Assembly (NCBI GenBank): GCA_963615565.1
Contig: CAVEGR010000103.1
Coordinates: 1 to 17,641 of the forward strand
Origin: UBA9732 sp963615565
GTDB lineage: Bacteria; Spirochaetota; Spirochaetia; Sphaerochaetales; Sphaerochaetaceae
Direction: 5' to 3'
DNA: 17,641 bases
The position numbers were made by a program, and so were the translations under genes. This document shows, piece by piece, positions 1 to 7,450 of this stretch (within the stretch, counting starts at the first letter, position 1; every line of letters starts with the position of its first letter). The notes beneath the pieces were generated by a model. The model had not been told where the DNA came from. It searched no databases and saw only the letters and a list, made by a program, of their open reading frames with translations.

Positions 1-25
1 TTTTATCTCGCAAATCCAAAACCAA

Positions 26-51
26 TCTTCACAAAGCTCATTTTGCAAAAA
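26..51. repeat. Dispersed intergenic repeat, copy A
   Basis: These 26 bases recur exactly at 9351-9376. The element contains the perfect palindrome TTTTGCAAAA (41-50) beside CACAAAGCTC. It begins five bases beyond the stop of the M29 peptidase, on that gene's 3' side. On the minus strand it contains AGGAGG followed by an ATG, but that frame stops after 12 codons, so I do not call a gene. The rest of positions 1-56 shows nothing else recognisable. Confidence 0.75.
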
Positions 52-56
52 CCTCC

Positions 57-1280
57 TTAAAATGCCCAGTTTCCGTTCTTAAAGATTGGAACAAACTTTC
101 CGTCACGGGTTTTTGCTGTAATGTTAAGCTCTTTACATCCAATCATGAAGTCTACGTGGATCATTGAATCGTTAACGCCAAGTTTATGGCACTCATCAAG
201 AGTCATGTTCTCAAAACCTTTGATTGTATCTGCAAATCCAGCACCTAAAGCAAGGTGGCAAGCAGCATTCTCATCAAAGAGAGTGTTATAGAACAAAAGA
301 CTACTGTTACTAATAGGGGAGTCATAAGGAACAAGGGCACATTCGCCAAGATAAGCAGAACCTTCATCCATATTAATCATTTGAGTAAGAAGATCCTTGT
401 TCTTTTCTGCATCCCATTGAACAGCTTTTCCATCTTGGAAACGAATCCAGAAGTTTTCAATGAGCTGGCTTTGGTAGCTTAGAGGTTTTGTTGCATAAAC
501 AATACCATTGGCCTTTCCACGCATTGGTGAGATAAAACATTCTTCAGATGGAATGTTTGGATTGAAGAAAATACCCTGAAGGCTGGTTTCACCTCCACCA
601 GTGAATTGAGCTTGTGGGATCATTCCAACAGTGAAATCTGTGCCGTTTGAAGCTTCATAATGAAGTTCTTCAATTCCAAGACTGTTAATGTAATCACAAT
701 GTTTCTTAAGATCTGCATTGTGATCTTTCCAAGCTTGAATTGGATCTTCAGTCACACGGCTGGTGTAAAGAATTTTCTCCCATAACTTTTCAACAGCCTG
801 TTTCTTAGAAAGCTCAGGGAAGAGTTTTTTAGCCCAAGCTTCACCTGGAACAGCTGCAATACACCATTGATATTTATTCTCAAGCTGGTCTCTGTACTTC
901 TTAATCTGTGGATAAAGCTTTTGCCTTGCATGAGCCATTTTTTTCTGATTAATGCCCTTAAGACCATCTGGATCTTCAGATTCAATGTAAATTCTGCATG
1001 GAACTCTATCTACATAATGCTGCCATTTTTCATGTTCCCACTTTTCCAATGTAGTAAGAGTCTTCATTGATCTATACTTATAATGAAGCTTTGAAAGTGG
1101 TTGATAAGACCAGTCAACAATAACTTTTTCAGCACCAGCTTTGTAGCATTCTTCAACAAGCATCTTAATGAATTCAGGCTGGTCAAGGTCACATTGGATG
1201 ATAACTTCTTGGCCTTTCTGCACGTTAATACCACACTGAGCAATAAGCTCTGCGTACTTCTTTAAAACTGTTTTTCTCAT
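57..1280 (-). CDS. M29-family metallo-aminopeptidase (AmpS/PepS type)
   Basis: The 407-residue product matches the M29 (thermophilic aminopeptidase) family in length and motifs. These are cytosolic enzymes that use two metal ions to remove N-terminal residues from peptides. The expected metal ligands are visible in order: E246/E247 in PSEE, E313 in LGECALV, H342 in HLALG, and H375 and D377 in IHVDF. I start at the ATG at 1280 rather than the in-frame TTG at 1298, because AAGGAG (minus strand, about 1290-1295) lies nine bases before that ATG and would sit inside the longer version. The gene is last in a trmJ, DUF362, peptidase run, 51 bases after the DUF362 stop. A palindrome sits directly upstream of its ribosome-binding site. 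The role is probably general peptide turnover; the natural substrate cannot be read from sequence. Confidence 0.9.
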   Translation of the reverse strand: MRKTVLKKYAELIAQCGINVQKGQEVIIQCDLDQPEFIKMLVEECYKAGAEKVIVDWSYQPLSKLHYKYRSMKTLTTLEKWEHEKWQHYVDRVPCRIYIESEDPDGLKGINQKKMAHARQKLYPQIKKYRDQLENKYQWCIAAVPGEAWAKKLFPELSKKQAVEKLWEKILYTSRVTEDPIQAWKDHNADLKKHCDYINSLGIEELHYEASNGTDFTVGMIPQAQFTGGGETSLQGIFFNPNIPSEECFISPMRGKANGIVYATKPLSYQSQLIENFWIRFQDGKAVQWDAEKNKDLLTQMINMDEGSAYLGECALVPYDSPISNSSLLFYNTLFDENAACHLALGAGFADTIKGFENMTLDECHKLGVNDSMIHVDFMIGCKELNITAKTRDGKFVPIFKNGNWAF

Positions 1281-1297
1281 GAAAAATATCTCCTTCA

Positions 1298-1315
1298 AGA
1301 GGTTGCAAACCCTCT
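1298..1315 (-). promoter_or_regulatory. GAGG/CCTC hairpin abutting the M29 peptidase ribosome-binding site
   Basis: On the minus strand AGAGG and CCTCT pair as a five-bp stem, extended by TT/AA with one bulged G and a three-base loop. It ends two bases before the AAGGAG ribosome-binding site. The CCTC arm could pair instead with that site. Similar structures precede the ABC ATPase and the DbpA-like gene. Function is inferred only. Confidence 0.5.
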
Positions 1316-1331
1316 ACATTTACTTTCATTA

Positions 1332-2453
1332 TTAGCAATTAACAATCTCATACTCATCTGTTCCAAGGCCCAAATCTTTTGCATACTTGATAGCATCACG
1401 CCAGTCTGTGACCTTGTGGTTATTGCTTAGGTTATCCAAGTGCTGGTCATAAGGGTTGTCAGCATCCATCAAATGGCTATGAGCCATAGGCCTTTGGGCG
1501 TTAACAGCATCAATGCAGGCCTTATCCAAGGCAACAGGGTCAGCACTTGCAAACATACCTACATCTGGAATAATTGGAGTGTCATTGCATGCATAGCAAT
1601 CACAGTACGGCGATACATCTACAACCAATGAGATATGGTAATTGGGCTTTCCATTTAGAACTGCCTTGGTGTACTCGGCAATCTTCCTGTTCAGTACTCT
1701 GAGATCGTCTGAACCATGCTTGGTTGACAATGCACCGGTAGGGCACACTTCAAGACAGCGTCCACATCCAGCACACTTATCTTCAGCAAAAATCATCTTA
1801 CCATCTTTGAAAGTCTGCACGTCATGGGCACACACAGCCTTGCAACTTTCGCATCCCACACATAAGGACTCGTCGTAAGCCGGACGCACGGAAGTATGCA
1901 TGTCTTTCTTGCCCGCTCTAGACCCACAACCCATCCCGATATTCTTAAGGGTCCCTCCAAAGCCAGCTTCTTCATGCCCCTTAAAATGGGAAAGAGAGAT
2001 AATGATATCGGCATCAGAAATGGCTCTACCAATTTTAGCTGTAGGGCAGTAGTAGCCTCCCGGGACAGGTAAATCTACCTCATCAGTGCCCCTAAGGCCA
2101 TCTGCTATAATTACAGGTGCATCTGGACAGCTGACTGGATTGAAGCCGTTTGCGTATGCCGTTTGTATGTGGTCAAGTGCGTTGGTGCGGCTTCCTGTGT
2201 ACAGTGTGTTGCAGTCTGTAAGAAATGGCTTTCCGCCACGGCTTTTGATATACTTTGCAAGTGCCTGTGCATAGTTGTGCCTAAGAAAAGCCAAGTTTCC
2301 AAGTTCGCCAAAATGAAGCTTGATTGCAACAAACTTGTCCATAAAATCAATCTTGGACATGTCGCTCTTTTTGATAAGATTCTCAAATTTAGTGATAAGA
2401 GAAATCTTGCTGAAAGTCCTGAAATCTGTGAAATAGACCTTACTTTTCATCAT
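1332..2453 (-). CDS. DUF362 iron-sulfur protein with central 2x[4Fe-4S] ferredoxin domain
   Basis: The product (373 residues) has a DUF362 N-terminal part, with KLHFGE near 45-50 and SHFKGH plus GFGGTLKNIGMG near 155-175. A bacterial ferredoxin insert follows: CVGCESCKAVC (C198, C201, C204, C208) and CAGCGRCLEVC (C227, C230, C233, C237), each a CxxCxxCxxxC cluster motif. A further CDCYAC (284-289) is close to the conserved DPVALD segment. The family is widespread in anaerobes but its reaction is not established; electron transfer is a reasonable inference from the clusters. Two adjacent ATGs (2453 and 2450) both overlap the end of trmJ, and AAGGA lies five or eight bases upstream, so the start is uncertain by one codon. 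The overlap implies translational coupling. A longer TTG-type start near 2483 is rejected. Confidence 0.88.
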   Translation of the reverse strand: MMKSKVYFTDFRTFSKISLITKFENLIKKSDMSKIDFMDKFVAIKLHFGELGNLAFLRHNYAQALAKYIKSRGGKPFLTDCNTLYTGSRTNALDHIQTAYANGFNPVSCPDAPVIIADGLRGTDEVDLPVPGGYYCPTAKIGRAISDADIIISLSHFKGHEEAGFGGTLKNIGMGCGSRAGKKDMHTSVRPAYDESLCVGCESCKAVCAHDVQTFKDGKMIFAEDKCAGCGRCLEVCPTGALSTKHGSDDLRVLNRKIAEYTKAVLNGKPNYHISLVVDVSPYCDCYACNDTPIIPDVGMFASADPVALDKACIDAVNAQRPMAHSHLMDADNPYDQHLDNLSNNHKVTDWRDAIKYAKDLGLGTDEYEIVNC

Positions 2454-3192
2454 CTTTTTCCTTTTTGACTGCGTGAGTTGCAATCTTACTTGTTTTACAA
2501 AAGATTTTTTCTATACGTTTAACCTCTCCCTCCGTCAATGCCGCGCGAGTGAGAAGATCAGATAAGAATTCAGCTGTAAAGGCGCGCTCTTCATTGTTTT
2601 TGAAGTATCCAAGTGCTTCAAGAGCGGCCTTGCAGTTGTCTACAGCTTGTGAAATGCGTGAAATATTAACAACATTGCCAGCTTGCGAGTTGTTATAAGT
2701 GTTAAGCTTTCTAAAGAGAGTATAAGCAATAATTTGCACAGCTTGAGATAGATTTAGTGAAGGGAAGGCATCGCTAGTGGGAATTGTGACCACCATTGAA
2801 CACGCTTTGACCTGTTCATCTGAAAGTCCATTGGACTCACAACCAAAGACAATTGAAACCTTGCCATCCTGTGAAGGGGTATCTGCAATTCTTTGGGCAA
2901 GTTCTTCTGGGGAGACTCTACTTGTTTTGCGACCTTTTCCCATGCGCCTAGTTGCAGCAACGGAGAGGACACTGTCTGCTACAGCATCTTTAAGATCTTG
3001 AAATTCTTTTCTGTTTTCATAAAGGTCATAAGCATGAAGAGCTAAGGTTTTAACGCGCTCGTCATCATAAATTCTATCGGTAACCAAAGTGAGGTTAGTA
3101 AGTCCCATTGTCTTCATTGCTCTGCAAACGCTACCAATGTTTGCACCGTCTTGCGTGTCACAAAGAATGATTTCTATTTGATTAAGATTCAT
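2440..3192 (-). CDS. trmJ: TrmJ-like tRNA 2'-O-ribose methyltransferase (SPOUT family)
   Basis: The 250-residue protein has all three SPOUT/TrmH signatures: NIGSVCRAMKTMGL (18-31), FGCESNGLSDEQ (116-127) and IPTSDAFPSLNLSQAV (137-152). The last two build the knotted S-adenosylmethionine site. Family members of this length and with the N-terminal IxLCDTQDGANIG methylate the ribose at tRNA position 32, so TrmJ is the best fit, though other TrmH-group proteins are possible. The usual FGRE arginine is a cysteine here (C118), while the following glutamate is kept. There is no Shine-Dalgarno sequence before the ATG; a promoter-like -10 box ends seven bases upstream, suggesting a leaderless transcript. 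The 3' end overlaps the start of the DUF362 gene. Confidence 0.87.
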   Translation of the reverse strand: MNLNQIEIILCDTQDGANIGSVCRAMKTMGLTNLTLVTDRIYDDERVKTLALHAYDLYENRKEFQDLKDAVADSVLSVAATRRMGKGRKTSRVSPEELAQRIADTPSQDGKVSIVFGCESNGLSDEQVKACSMVVTIPTSDAFPSLNLSQAVQIIAYTLFRKLNTYNNSQAGNVVNISRISQAVDNCKAALEALGYFKNNEERAFTAEFLSDLLTRAALTEGEVKRIEKIFCKTSKIATHAVKKEKDDEK

Positions 3193-3199
3193 GCTGATA

Positions 3200-3228
3200 A
3201 TGATATGTTATCTTGCTAGTTTTTCCAA
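3200..3228 (-). promoter_or_regulatory. Candidate promoter for trmJ, predicting a leaderless mRNA
   Basis: On the minus strand TTGGAA (3223-3228), a 17-base spacer and TATCAT (3200-3205) are followed by seven bases and the trmJ ATG. Transcription would start at or next to the start codon. The -35 end overlaps the AAGG of the divergent AI-2E gene's ribosome-binding site. For the plus-strand gene only a lone -10-like GATAAT (3196-3201) is visible. Confidence 0.5.
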
Positions 3229-3236
3229 GGTGGGAT

Positions 3237-4574
3237 ATGATTTTAAACATGAATTCAACGGCAAATAACACTCAAGACAAGAAAGAAAAGTATCTCAAGC
3301 AGATAAAAACGTTGCTTAGTTTGCTTCTTATAATTACTGTAATGGCAGTTTGCAAAGTTACAGGGGATGTTAGCATAACTTTGCTTCTTTCAGTTTTTAT
3401 TTTTATCATGGTTCTTCCTCTTGTTAATTCACTTGAAAAAGCAAAAGTTCCAGGATGGCTAGCTACAGTAATTGCTGTACTAATAATTGTTGTGCTTATG
3501 CTGGCATTTGTCTGGTTTGTTTTTTACACAGTAGATGTTCTTATCCGTAAGGTTCCAACTTATGCTTCCAAGTTGAATGATTTAGATGTTTTTGTTCAAA
3601 CTTTAGTCAGTAAATGGGTAGATCTTCCAGATAATTTCTCAATCTTTAATTTAATTCAAATAGACTGGGTTGGTGGCGTTGTGATGCCAATGCTTAAATC
3701 AGTCTCAAGTTCTACAATGTCTATTTTGAGCAATGCTCTTGTTACTCTTCTTATGACAGTATTTCTTTTGCTTGAGCGCCATACACTTATTCCAAAAATG
3801 GGATATGTGGCCAACTATAACAATAACAATGTTGAGCCAAAGTCTCTTTTTGAAGAAGAAAAAGAACAAGACGATAAAGTTCAGAAAATTTGGGATAGAA
3901 TTAACAAGCAGGTTTCAAAATATATTGGTATAAAAATTGTTGTCAGTATTGCAACTGGTGCAATGTTCTACATTGTTTCAAAGTCCGTAGGTCTTGATTT
4001 TGCATTCCTTTGGGGTGTTTTGGCTGTTGTTTTAAACTTTATACCAACCATTGGAAGCATAGTGATTACAGTTGTGACAATATTTATGGCAATTATTCAA
4101 TTCTTACCTAATTGGACACCAATTCTCATTGTTGCTGCCGGAACAATTCTAACTGAAAATATTATTGGAAATTTTATTGACCCAAGACTTCAAGGCAACC
4201 AGCTTAACCTAAGTCCTTTTGTTATTCTTGTTGCATTAAGCATATTTGGCTATGTTTGGGGCATTGTTGGAATGTTCTTAGCCGTTCCTCTTTTAAGTGT
4301 TCTGCAGATTGTTTTTGCAAACATGGAAGAAACAAAACCAATTGCAATGCTCATAAGTTCAGGACATTCTTTTAATACTGAAGTTCAAGGTACTTCAAGG
4401 AAATTTAGAAAAAAGAAAACCTCAAAAAACAAGGACCAGATGGATTCTGAAAGCTTCTATGATGGTGATGTTTTGTTTCCTGAATTTAGGCATGAAAAAC
4501 GTTCTGAAAACCAGTATGAAAGCCGCTCTGAAGATTGCACTGCAAACCAGCCTGAAAGTCCAAGTACAAAATAA
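3237..4574 (+). CDS. AI-2E/DUF20-family transporter (PerM-like membrane protein)
   Basis: The 445-residue inner-membrane protein has about eight hydrophobic segments (roughly 24-40, 46-64, 72-100, 155-178, 232-248, 256-285, 292-310, 325-360). It carries family motifs NFIPTIGSIV (267-276), FIDPRLQGNQLNLSPF (313-328) and GMFLAVPLLSVLQ (345-357). Family members export small molecules or ions; substrates vary and AI-2 transport should not be assumed. Two parts are unusual: an acidic, Asn-rich stretch (193-215) and a hydrophilic tail of about 75 residues, first Lys/Arg-rich and then with the related segments SENQYESRSED and TANQPESPS. I start at the ATG at 3237, six bases after AAGG (3227-3230); an upstream TTG at 3213 and an ATG at 3249 are alternatives. 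It is divergent from trmJ. Confidence 0.88.
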   Translation: MILNMNSTANNTQDKKEKYLKQIKTLLSLLLIITVMAVCKVTGDVSITLLLSVFIFIMVLPLVNSLEKAKVPGWLATVIAVLIIVVLMLAFVWFVFYTVDVLIRKVPTYASKLNDLDVFVQTLVSKWVDLPDNFSIFNLIQIDWVGGVVMPMLKSVSSSTMSILSNALVTLLMTVFLLLERHTLIPKMGYVANYNNNNVEPKSLFEEEKEQDDKVQKIWDRINKQVSKYIGIKIVVSIATGAMFYIVSKSVGLDFAFLWGVLAVVLNFIPTIGSIVITVVTIFMAIIQFLPNWTPILIVAAGTILTENIIGNFIDPRLQGNQLNLSPFVILVALSIFGYVWGIVGMFLAVPLLSVLQIVFANMEETKPIAMLISSGHSFNTEVQGTSRKFRKKKTSKNKDQMDSESFYDGDVLFPEFRHEKRSENQYESRSEDCTANQPESPSTK

Positions 4575-4579
4575 GATTT

Positions 4580-4599
4580 TCTGTTGCTGAAGCAACAGA
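4580..4599 (+). terminator. Candidate hairpin terminator after the AI-2E gene
   Basis: TCTGTTGC (4580-4587) and GCAACAGA (4592-4599) form a perfect eight-bp stem closing a TGAA loop, five bases after the stop codon. No T-run follows on either strand, so termination is plausible but not proven. Confidence 0.5.
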
Positions 4600-4634
4600 T
4601 TGCAAAATTCCTACTTTCAAACTCTCTTTTTTGC

Positions 4635-4666
4635 TTGACGATTGTCATGTTTCATATGCATATTAT
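4635..4666 (+). promoter_or_regulatory. Weak candidate promoter for dksA
   Basis: TTGACG (4635-4640) matches the -35 consensus in five of six bases. The best -10, TATTAT (4661-4666), is 20 bases away, longer than ideal; CATATT (4659-4664) gives an 18-base spacer but a poorer match. The 127-base gap between the two genes holds only this and the hairpin. Confidence 0.35.
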
Positions 4667-4701
4667 GTTTTTAAAAAAGAATTGGTGGGAGGTGTTGTCT
4701 C

Positions 4702-5061
4702 ATGGCTTATGAAATGACCCCTTTTGAGAAAGAAATGGAAGAAAAGCTCCTAGATATGAGATCTGAGCTTTTACATAAGATTGCAAAGTCAGATGATGAC
4801 TTTAGGTCTCTTGTTGGACCTACAGGTGGTAGAGATAGCATTGATTTGGCTTGTGATGACATGGTTTCCAAGAAAATGGAAACCATCAGCAAAATGGATG
4901 CTGGACGTCTTAATGCAGTTGATCAAGCTATAATTAGAATTCGTAATGGTAAATATGGCATTTGTGCAAACTGTGGACAAAAAATTCCAGAGGATAGACT
5001 CCGAGCAATCCCATATGCCCTTTTATGCATCAACTGCAAATCAAAATCTGAAAGACGCTAA
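4702..5061 (+). CDS. dksA: DksA/TraR-family RNA polymerase-binding regulator
   Basis: The 119-residue protein has the DksA layout: an N-terminal coiled-coil hairpin (about 7-80) and a C-terminal C4 zinc finger with CANC (C88, C91) and CINC (C109, C112). At the expected hairpin tip is DSIDLA (45-50), which fits the DxxDxA motif that E. coli DksA places in the polymerase secondary channel. That supports an active regulator of the stringent-response type rather than a structural relative. It is shorter than E. coli DksA (151 residues) and closer in size to TraR-like members. GGGAGG (4687-4692) gives a good ribosome-binding site. The gene stands alone after the AI-2E gene and faces the ABC permease gene. 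Confidence 0.9.
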   Translation: MAYEMTPFEKEMEEKLLDMRSELLHKIAKSDDDFRSLVGPTGGRDSIDLACDDMVSKKMETISKMDAGRLNAVDQAIIRIRNGKYGICANCGQKIPEDRLRAIPYALLCINCKSKSERR

Positions 5062-5070
5062 GTTTCTAAA

Positions 5071-5108
5071 TTGAGTGAGGCATGTTGAGAACAGCAAGTC
5101 TCACTCAA
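5071..5108. terminator. Inverted repeat between convergent dksA and ABC permease genes
   Basis: TTGAGTGAG (5071-5079) and CTCACTCAA (5100-5108) form a perfect nine-bp stem around a 20-base loop. A second, mutually exclusive stem is possible between TGTTGAG (5083-5089) and CTCAACA (5104-5110). The position between two convergent stops fits a bidirectional terminator, but no T-tract follows on either strand. Confidence 0.5.
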
Positions 5109-5123
5109 CACTTATAACATCAA

Positions 5124-6074
5124 TTATCTCTTGTCTTTATCAATACTTGAAAGGCAAAGAAGAGCAATGAGCGCAAAGATGATGGCAAATACTAAAAGTG
5201 CAGACCATTGATCTGAGATGTTCTCTGCCGTTGTTGCATATTCAAGATTTTGGCTCTCTTGACCCATTTTCATGCAAAATTCGTCCACTTTATTTTGGCT
5301 TTCCATTGCAACTACTAAATCATTAAGTGGTGTTTCTCCCTCATATTCAACATACTGGAATTGCTTGAGCATTTTCCATACTGTGGTCATTGGAAGAGCA
5401 TTGTAGCCCACTACAGCACACAAAGCGCACATACCAACTCGTGCAATTGTAAAGTAAGATATAACAGTAGCAATACCTTCTGGAAGAGAGAATACAGCAC
5501 CTGAGAATAAAAGCTCAAAGATAAGCACAAATGGCATAATTGTCATTGCAGCAGTTGTTGTTTTTGAAATTGCAGAGATTAAAAGAGCCAGCATATCAGC
5601 AGAGAAAGTAACAAGAAACAATGTTACTAATAAGTCTAAACAAAGTAATGGTAAAACTGTTCCCTTAACTGGCAATTTTACTCTAGTGAGATACAAAACT
5701 GCAGTTGTGACAAAAGCTTGGCAAAAACAGAGAAATGCTTGATAAATAACATGAGCTGAAATATAAGCCTTTAGTGACATTCCGCAGCGGTGTTCACGCT
5801 TAACAATTTCTCTTTCTCTACAAATAACTTGAACAGAATTAAAGAATCCATTCCAGATACAAATACAAGAGAGTGCAAGGGAACCTTTTAGAGTTCCTTC
5901 CATGTTAATACCAAAAGAACCTTTAATAACGTAGGAAACAAGGCCTGCAATCAGGGCTGCCATTGCAACAACTTTCCAGTCTCCTATGTTAATGAACATT
6001 CTGAAAAACTTTCCTACATATATAGGAACTTGTCTGATCCAGCCTCTATACTGCTTGAAATTCATTTTCTTCAT
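5124..6074 (-). CDS. ABC-2/ABCG-type transporter permease
   Basis: The 316-residue integral membrane protein has about six hydrophobic segments (about 33-50, 62-82, 105-130, 138-168, 175-222, 290-310). Between the second and third is CREREIVKREHRCGMSLKAY (85-104), the amphipathic ER...RE...S..Y pattern typical of ABCG-type exporters. A soluble loop of about 60 residues (230-288) precedes the last segment. Its ATG overlaps the stop of the upstream ATPase gene by four bases (ATGA), and GGAGG lies about nine bases upstream, so the two subunits are co-translated and very likely form one exporter. The substrate cannot be inferred; nothing nearby suggests drug or polysaccharide export. Confidence 0.85.
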   Translation of the reverse strand: MKKMNFKQYRGWIRQVPIYVGKFFRMFINIGDWKVVAMAALIAGLVSYVIKGSFGINMEGTLKGSLALSCICIWNGFFNSVQVICREREIVKREHRCGMSLKAYISAHVIYQAFLCFCQAFVTTAVLYLTRVKLPVKGTVLPLLCLDLLVTLFLVTFSADMLALLISAISKTTTAAMTIMPFVLIFELLFSGAVFSLPEGIATVISYFTIARVGMCALCAVVGYNALPMTTVWKMLKQFQYVEYEGETPLNDLVVAMESQNKVDEFCMKMGQESQNLEYATTAENISDQWSALLVFAIIFALIALLCLSSIDKDKR

Positions 6075-7393
6075 TCGGCTTTCCTCCCTTTTTCAAAACG
6101 TTCAATCAGTTCATCTGCTAGGCCTTCTCCGCCTTCATCTTTTTTGTTAATCATCTTAACAATGTCTTCCATTTTTTCTTTTCCAAAGAACTGTCTTGCT
6201 TCATCAACTGGACCATAGAATACTAGACGGCCTGTTCTCTTTTCGTCTTTTGCAAGAACAATAACGTCGTCAAAAAGATCTATGACTCTATCTGGAGAGT
6301 GTGTGATAACAATGACAATTTTTCCTGTTCTTGAAATGTTGTGAAGTCTTTGCATAAGATCATATGCAAGAACACCATCTAGTCCGGAATCTGGTTCATC
6401 CAAAATAAACAAAGAAGGTTTTGTAACAAATTCCATAGAAATTGAAGTTCTCTTCTTTTGTCCTCCTGACTGTTTTGCAACAATATTATCCTCAATAGGC
6501 AAGAGTCCAAAAATGTCAAGAGTTTGCTCTATTTGTTTATTGGTATCATCTTTTTTTACGCTAGTTGGAAGTCTAAGTTTTGCAAAATCTGTAACGGTTC
6601 TCTTAATGGTATCGTTGTAGCGAATAAGATCCTGTTGTGGAACAAAGCCAATATCATGTTGCACTTCGTTGAATTGTGTGTAAACATTGCGTCCATTTAG
6701 GTGTATTTCAGCTTTTGCGGGTTCGTATCCAGTTATTGCATTTAAAAGTGTGGATTTTCCTGCTCCAGAACCGCCAAGAAGTAAAACCATTTTACCAGGT
6801 TCAATATTGAACTGAATATCCTTGAGAAGGCATTTTTTCTTGAGTCCAAAGGCTTTTTTCTCTATCCTAGACTTAATATCAACTGTAAGACCTTTATCTT
6901 TAACTGCAATGTTGCTTTCTAAATTAGAGTCATCTAAATCTTCTTGGTCAACGGTTTTGTATGGTACAAACTTCTTTGAACATCCAAAAACCATAGCAGC
7001 TACGCCAGAAAGAGTAACCCAAAGGAAAGTCCAGCTTTTCTTTCTTTTTACTTGAAACATTGCTGAAAGGTTGTAGTAAGCTTTGATTCTGAAAAATAGA
7101 ACACAAATTGCAATTGGCAGAGTAATAATACCCAATATATTTGTGATTTTTTCTGAGAACTCAAACGCACCAAGCAAATTTCCTATGCCTAAGAGAAGTT
7201 CCATAATGAACCATGGAATTCCAATTTCATCTACATCAGCACACTCAGAGAGCCTAAAGACCCTTAATACAGGAACTAGTGCCCATTTCTTGTTTACATT
7301 GCACTTTTCAAAAATGTACCACAAACCAATTGTAAACAATATGAAATCCACAAGTTCACCAATGGCGTAAAGATTGCTAATTATATCTTCCAT
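6071..7393 (-). CDS. ABCG-like ABC transporter ATPase with N-terminal membrane domain
   Basis: The 440-residue protein has two parts. Residues 1-145 hold about four hydrophobic segments (10-28, 58-77, 83-103, 120-138); KKWALVPVLRVFRLSE (35-50) resembles the DUF5684-type membrane module, from memory. Residues 165-400 are a complete nucleotide-binding domain: Walker A GGSGAGKST (207-215), Q-loop VPQQD (251-255), signature QSGGQKKR (308-315), Walker B LFILDEP (328-334), D-loop SGLD (336-339) and H-loop H365. The KKR after the signature and the GLDG context are ABCG/White-like. The signature starts with Gln instead of Leu. GGGAGA precedes the ATG by six bases, and an unusual hairpin lies just upstream. 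It is paired with the overlapping permease gene. Confidence 0.88.
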   Translation of the reverse strand: MEDIISNLYAIGELVDFILFTIGLWYIFEKCNVNKKWALVPVLRVFRLSECADVDEIGIPWFIMELLLGIGNLLGAFEFSEKITNILGIITLPIAICVLFFRIKAYYNLSAMFQVKRKKSWTFLWVTLSGVAAMVFGCSKKFVPYKTVDQEDLDDSNLESNIAVKDKGLTVDIKSRIEKKAFGLKKKCLLKDIQFNIEPGKMVLLLGGSGAGKSTLLNAITGYEPAKAEIHLNGRNVYTQFNEVQHDIGFVPQQDLIRYNDTIKRTVTDFAKLRLPTSVKKDDTNKQIEQTLDIFGLLPIEDNIVAKQSGGQKKRTSISMEFVTKPSLFILDEPDSGLDGVLAYDLMQRLHNISRTGKIVIVITHSPDRVIDLFDDVIVLAKDEKRTGRLVFYGPVDEARQFFGKEKMEDIVKMINKKDEGGEGLADELIERFEKGRKAE

Positions 7394-7405
7394 ATATGTT
7401 TCTCC

Positions 7406-7431
7406 CTAGAGGCTTTTGAAAACCTCCCTAG
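7406..7431 (-). promoter_or_regulatory. Hairpin abutting the ABC ATPase ribosome-binding site
   Basis: On the minus strand CTAG (twice) and AGGTTTT/AAAAGCCT pair into a stem of about 11 bp with a two-base bulge and one G-T pair. Its 3' arm touches the GGGAGA ribosome-binding site (7401-7406). It may control translation or be a processing site; a terminator for rdgB is less likely because no T-run follows. Confidence 0.5.
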
Positions 7432-7450
7432 ATTAATTTTAGATTAATTT
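7429..7450. repeat. Perfect 11-bp tandem duplication at the rdgB stop
   Basis: TAGATTAATTT occurs twice head to tail (7429-7439 and 7440-7450). The rdgB stop codon (7439-7441) spans the junction, so the last codons of rdgB are copied just beyond it. This looks like replication slippage. Confidence 0.7.

Noticed and set aside
3..38. Minus-strand 12-codon ORF with good ribosome-binding site inside repeat copy A
   Set aside because: It starts in the repeat itself (ATG AGC TTT GTG AAG) and stops after 12 codons. The second copy of the repeat has the same ATG but no ribosome-binding site and a different continuation.
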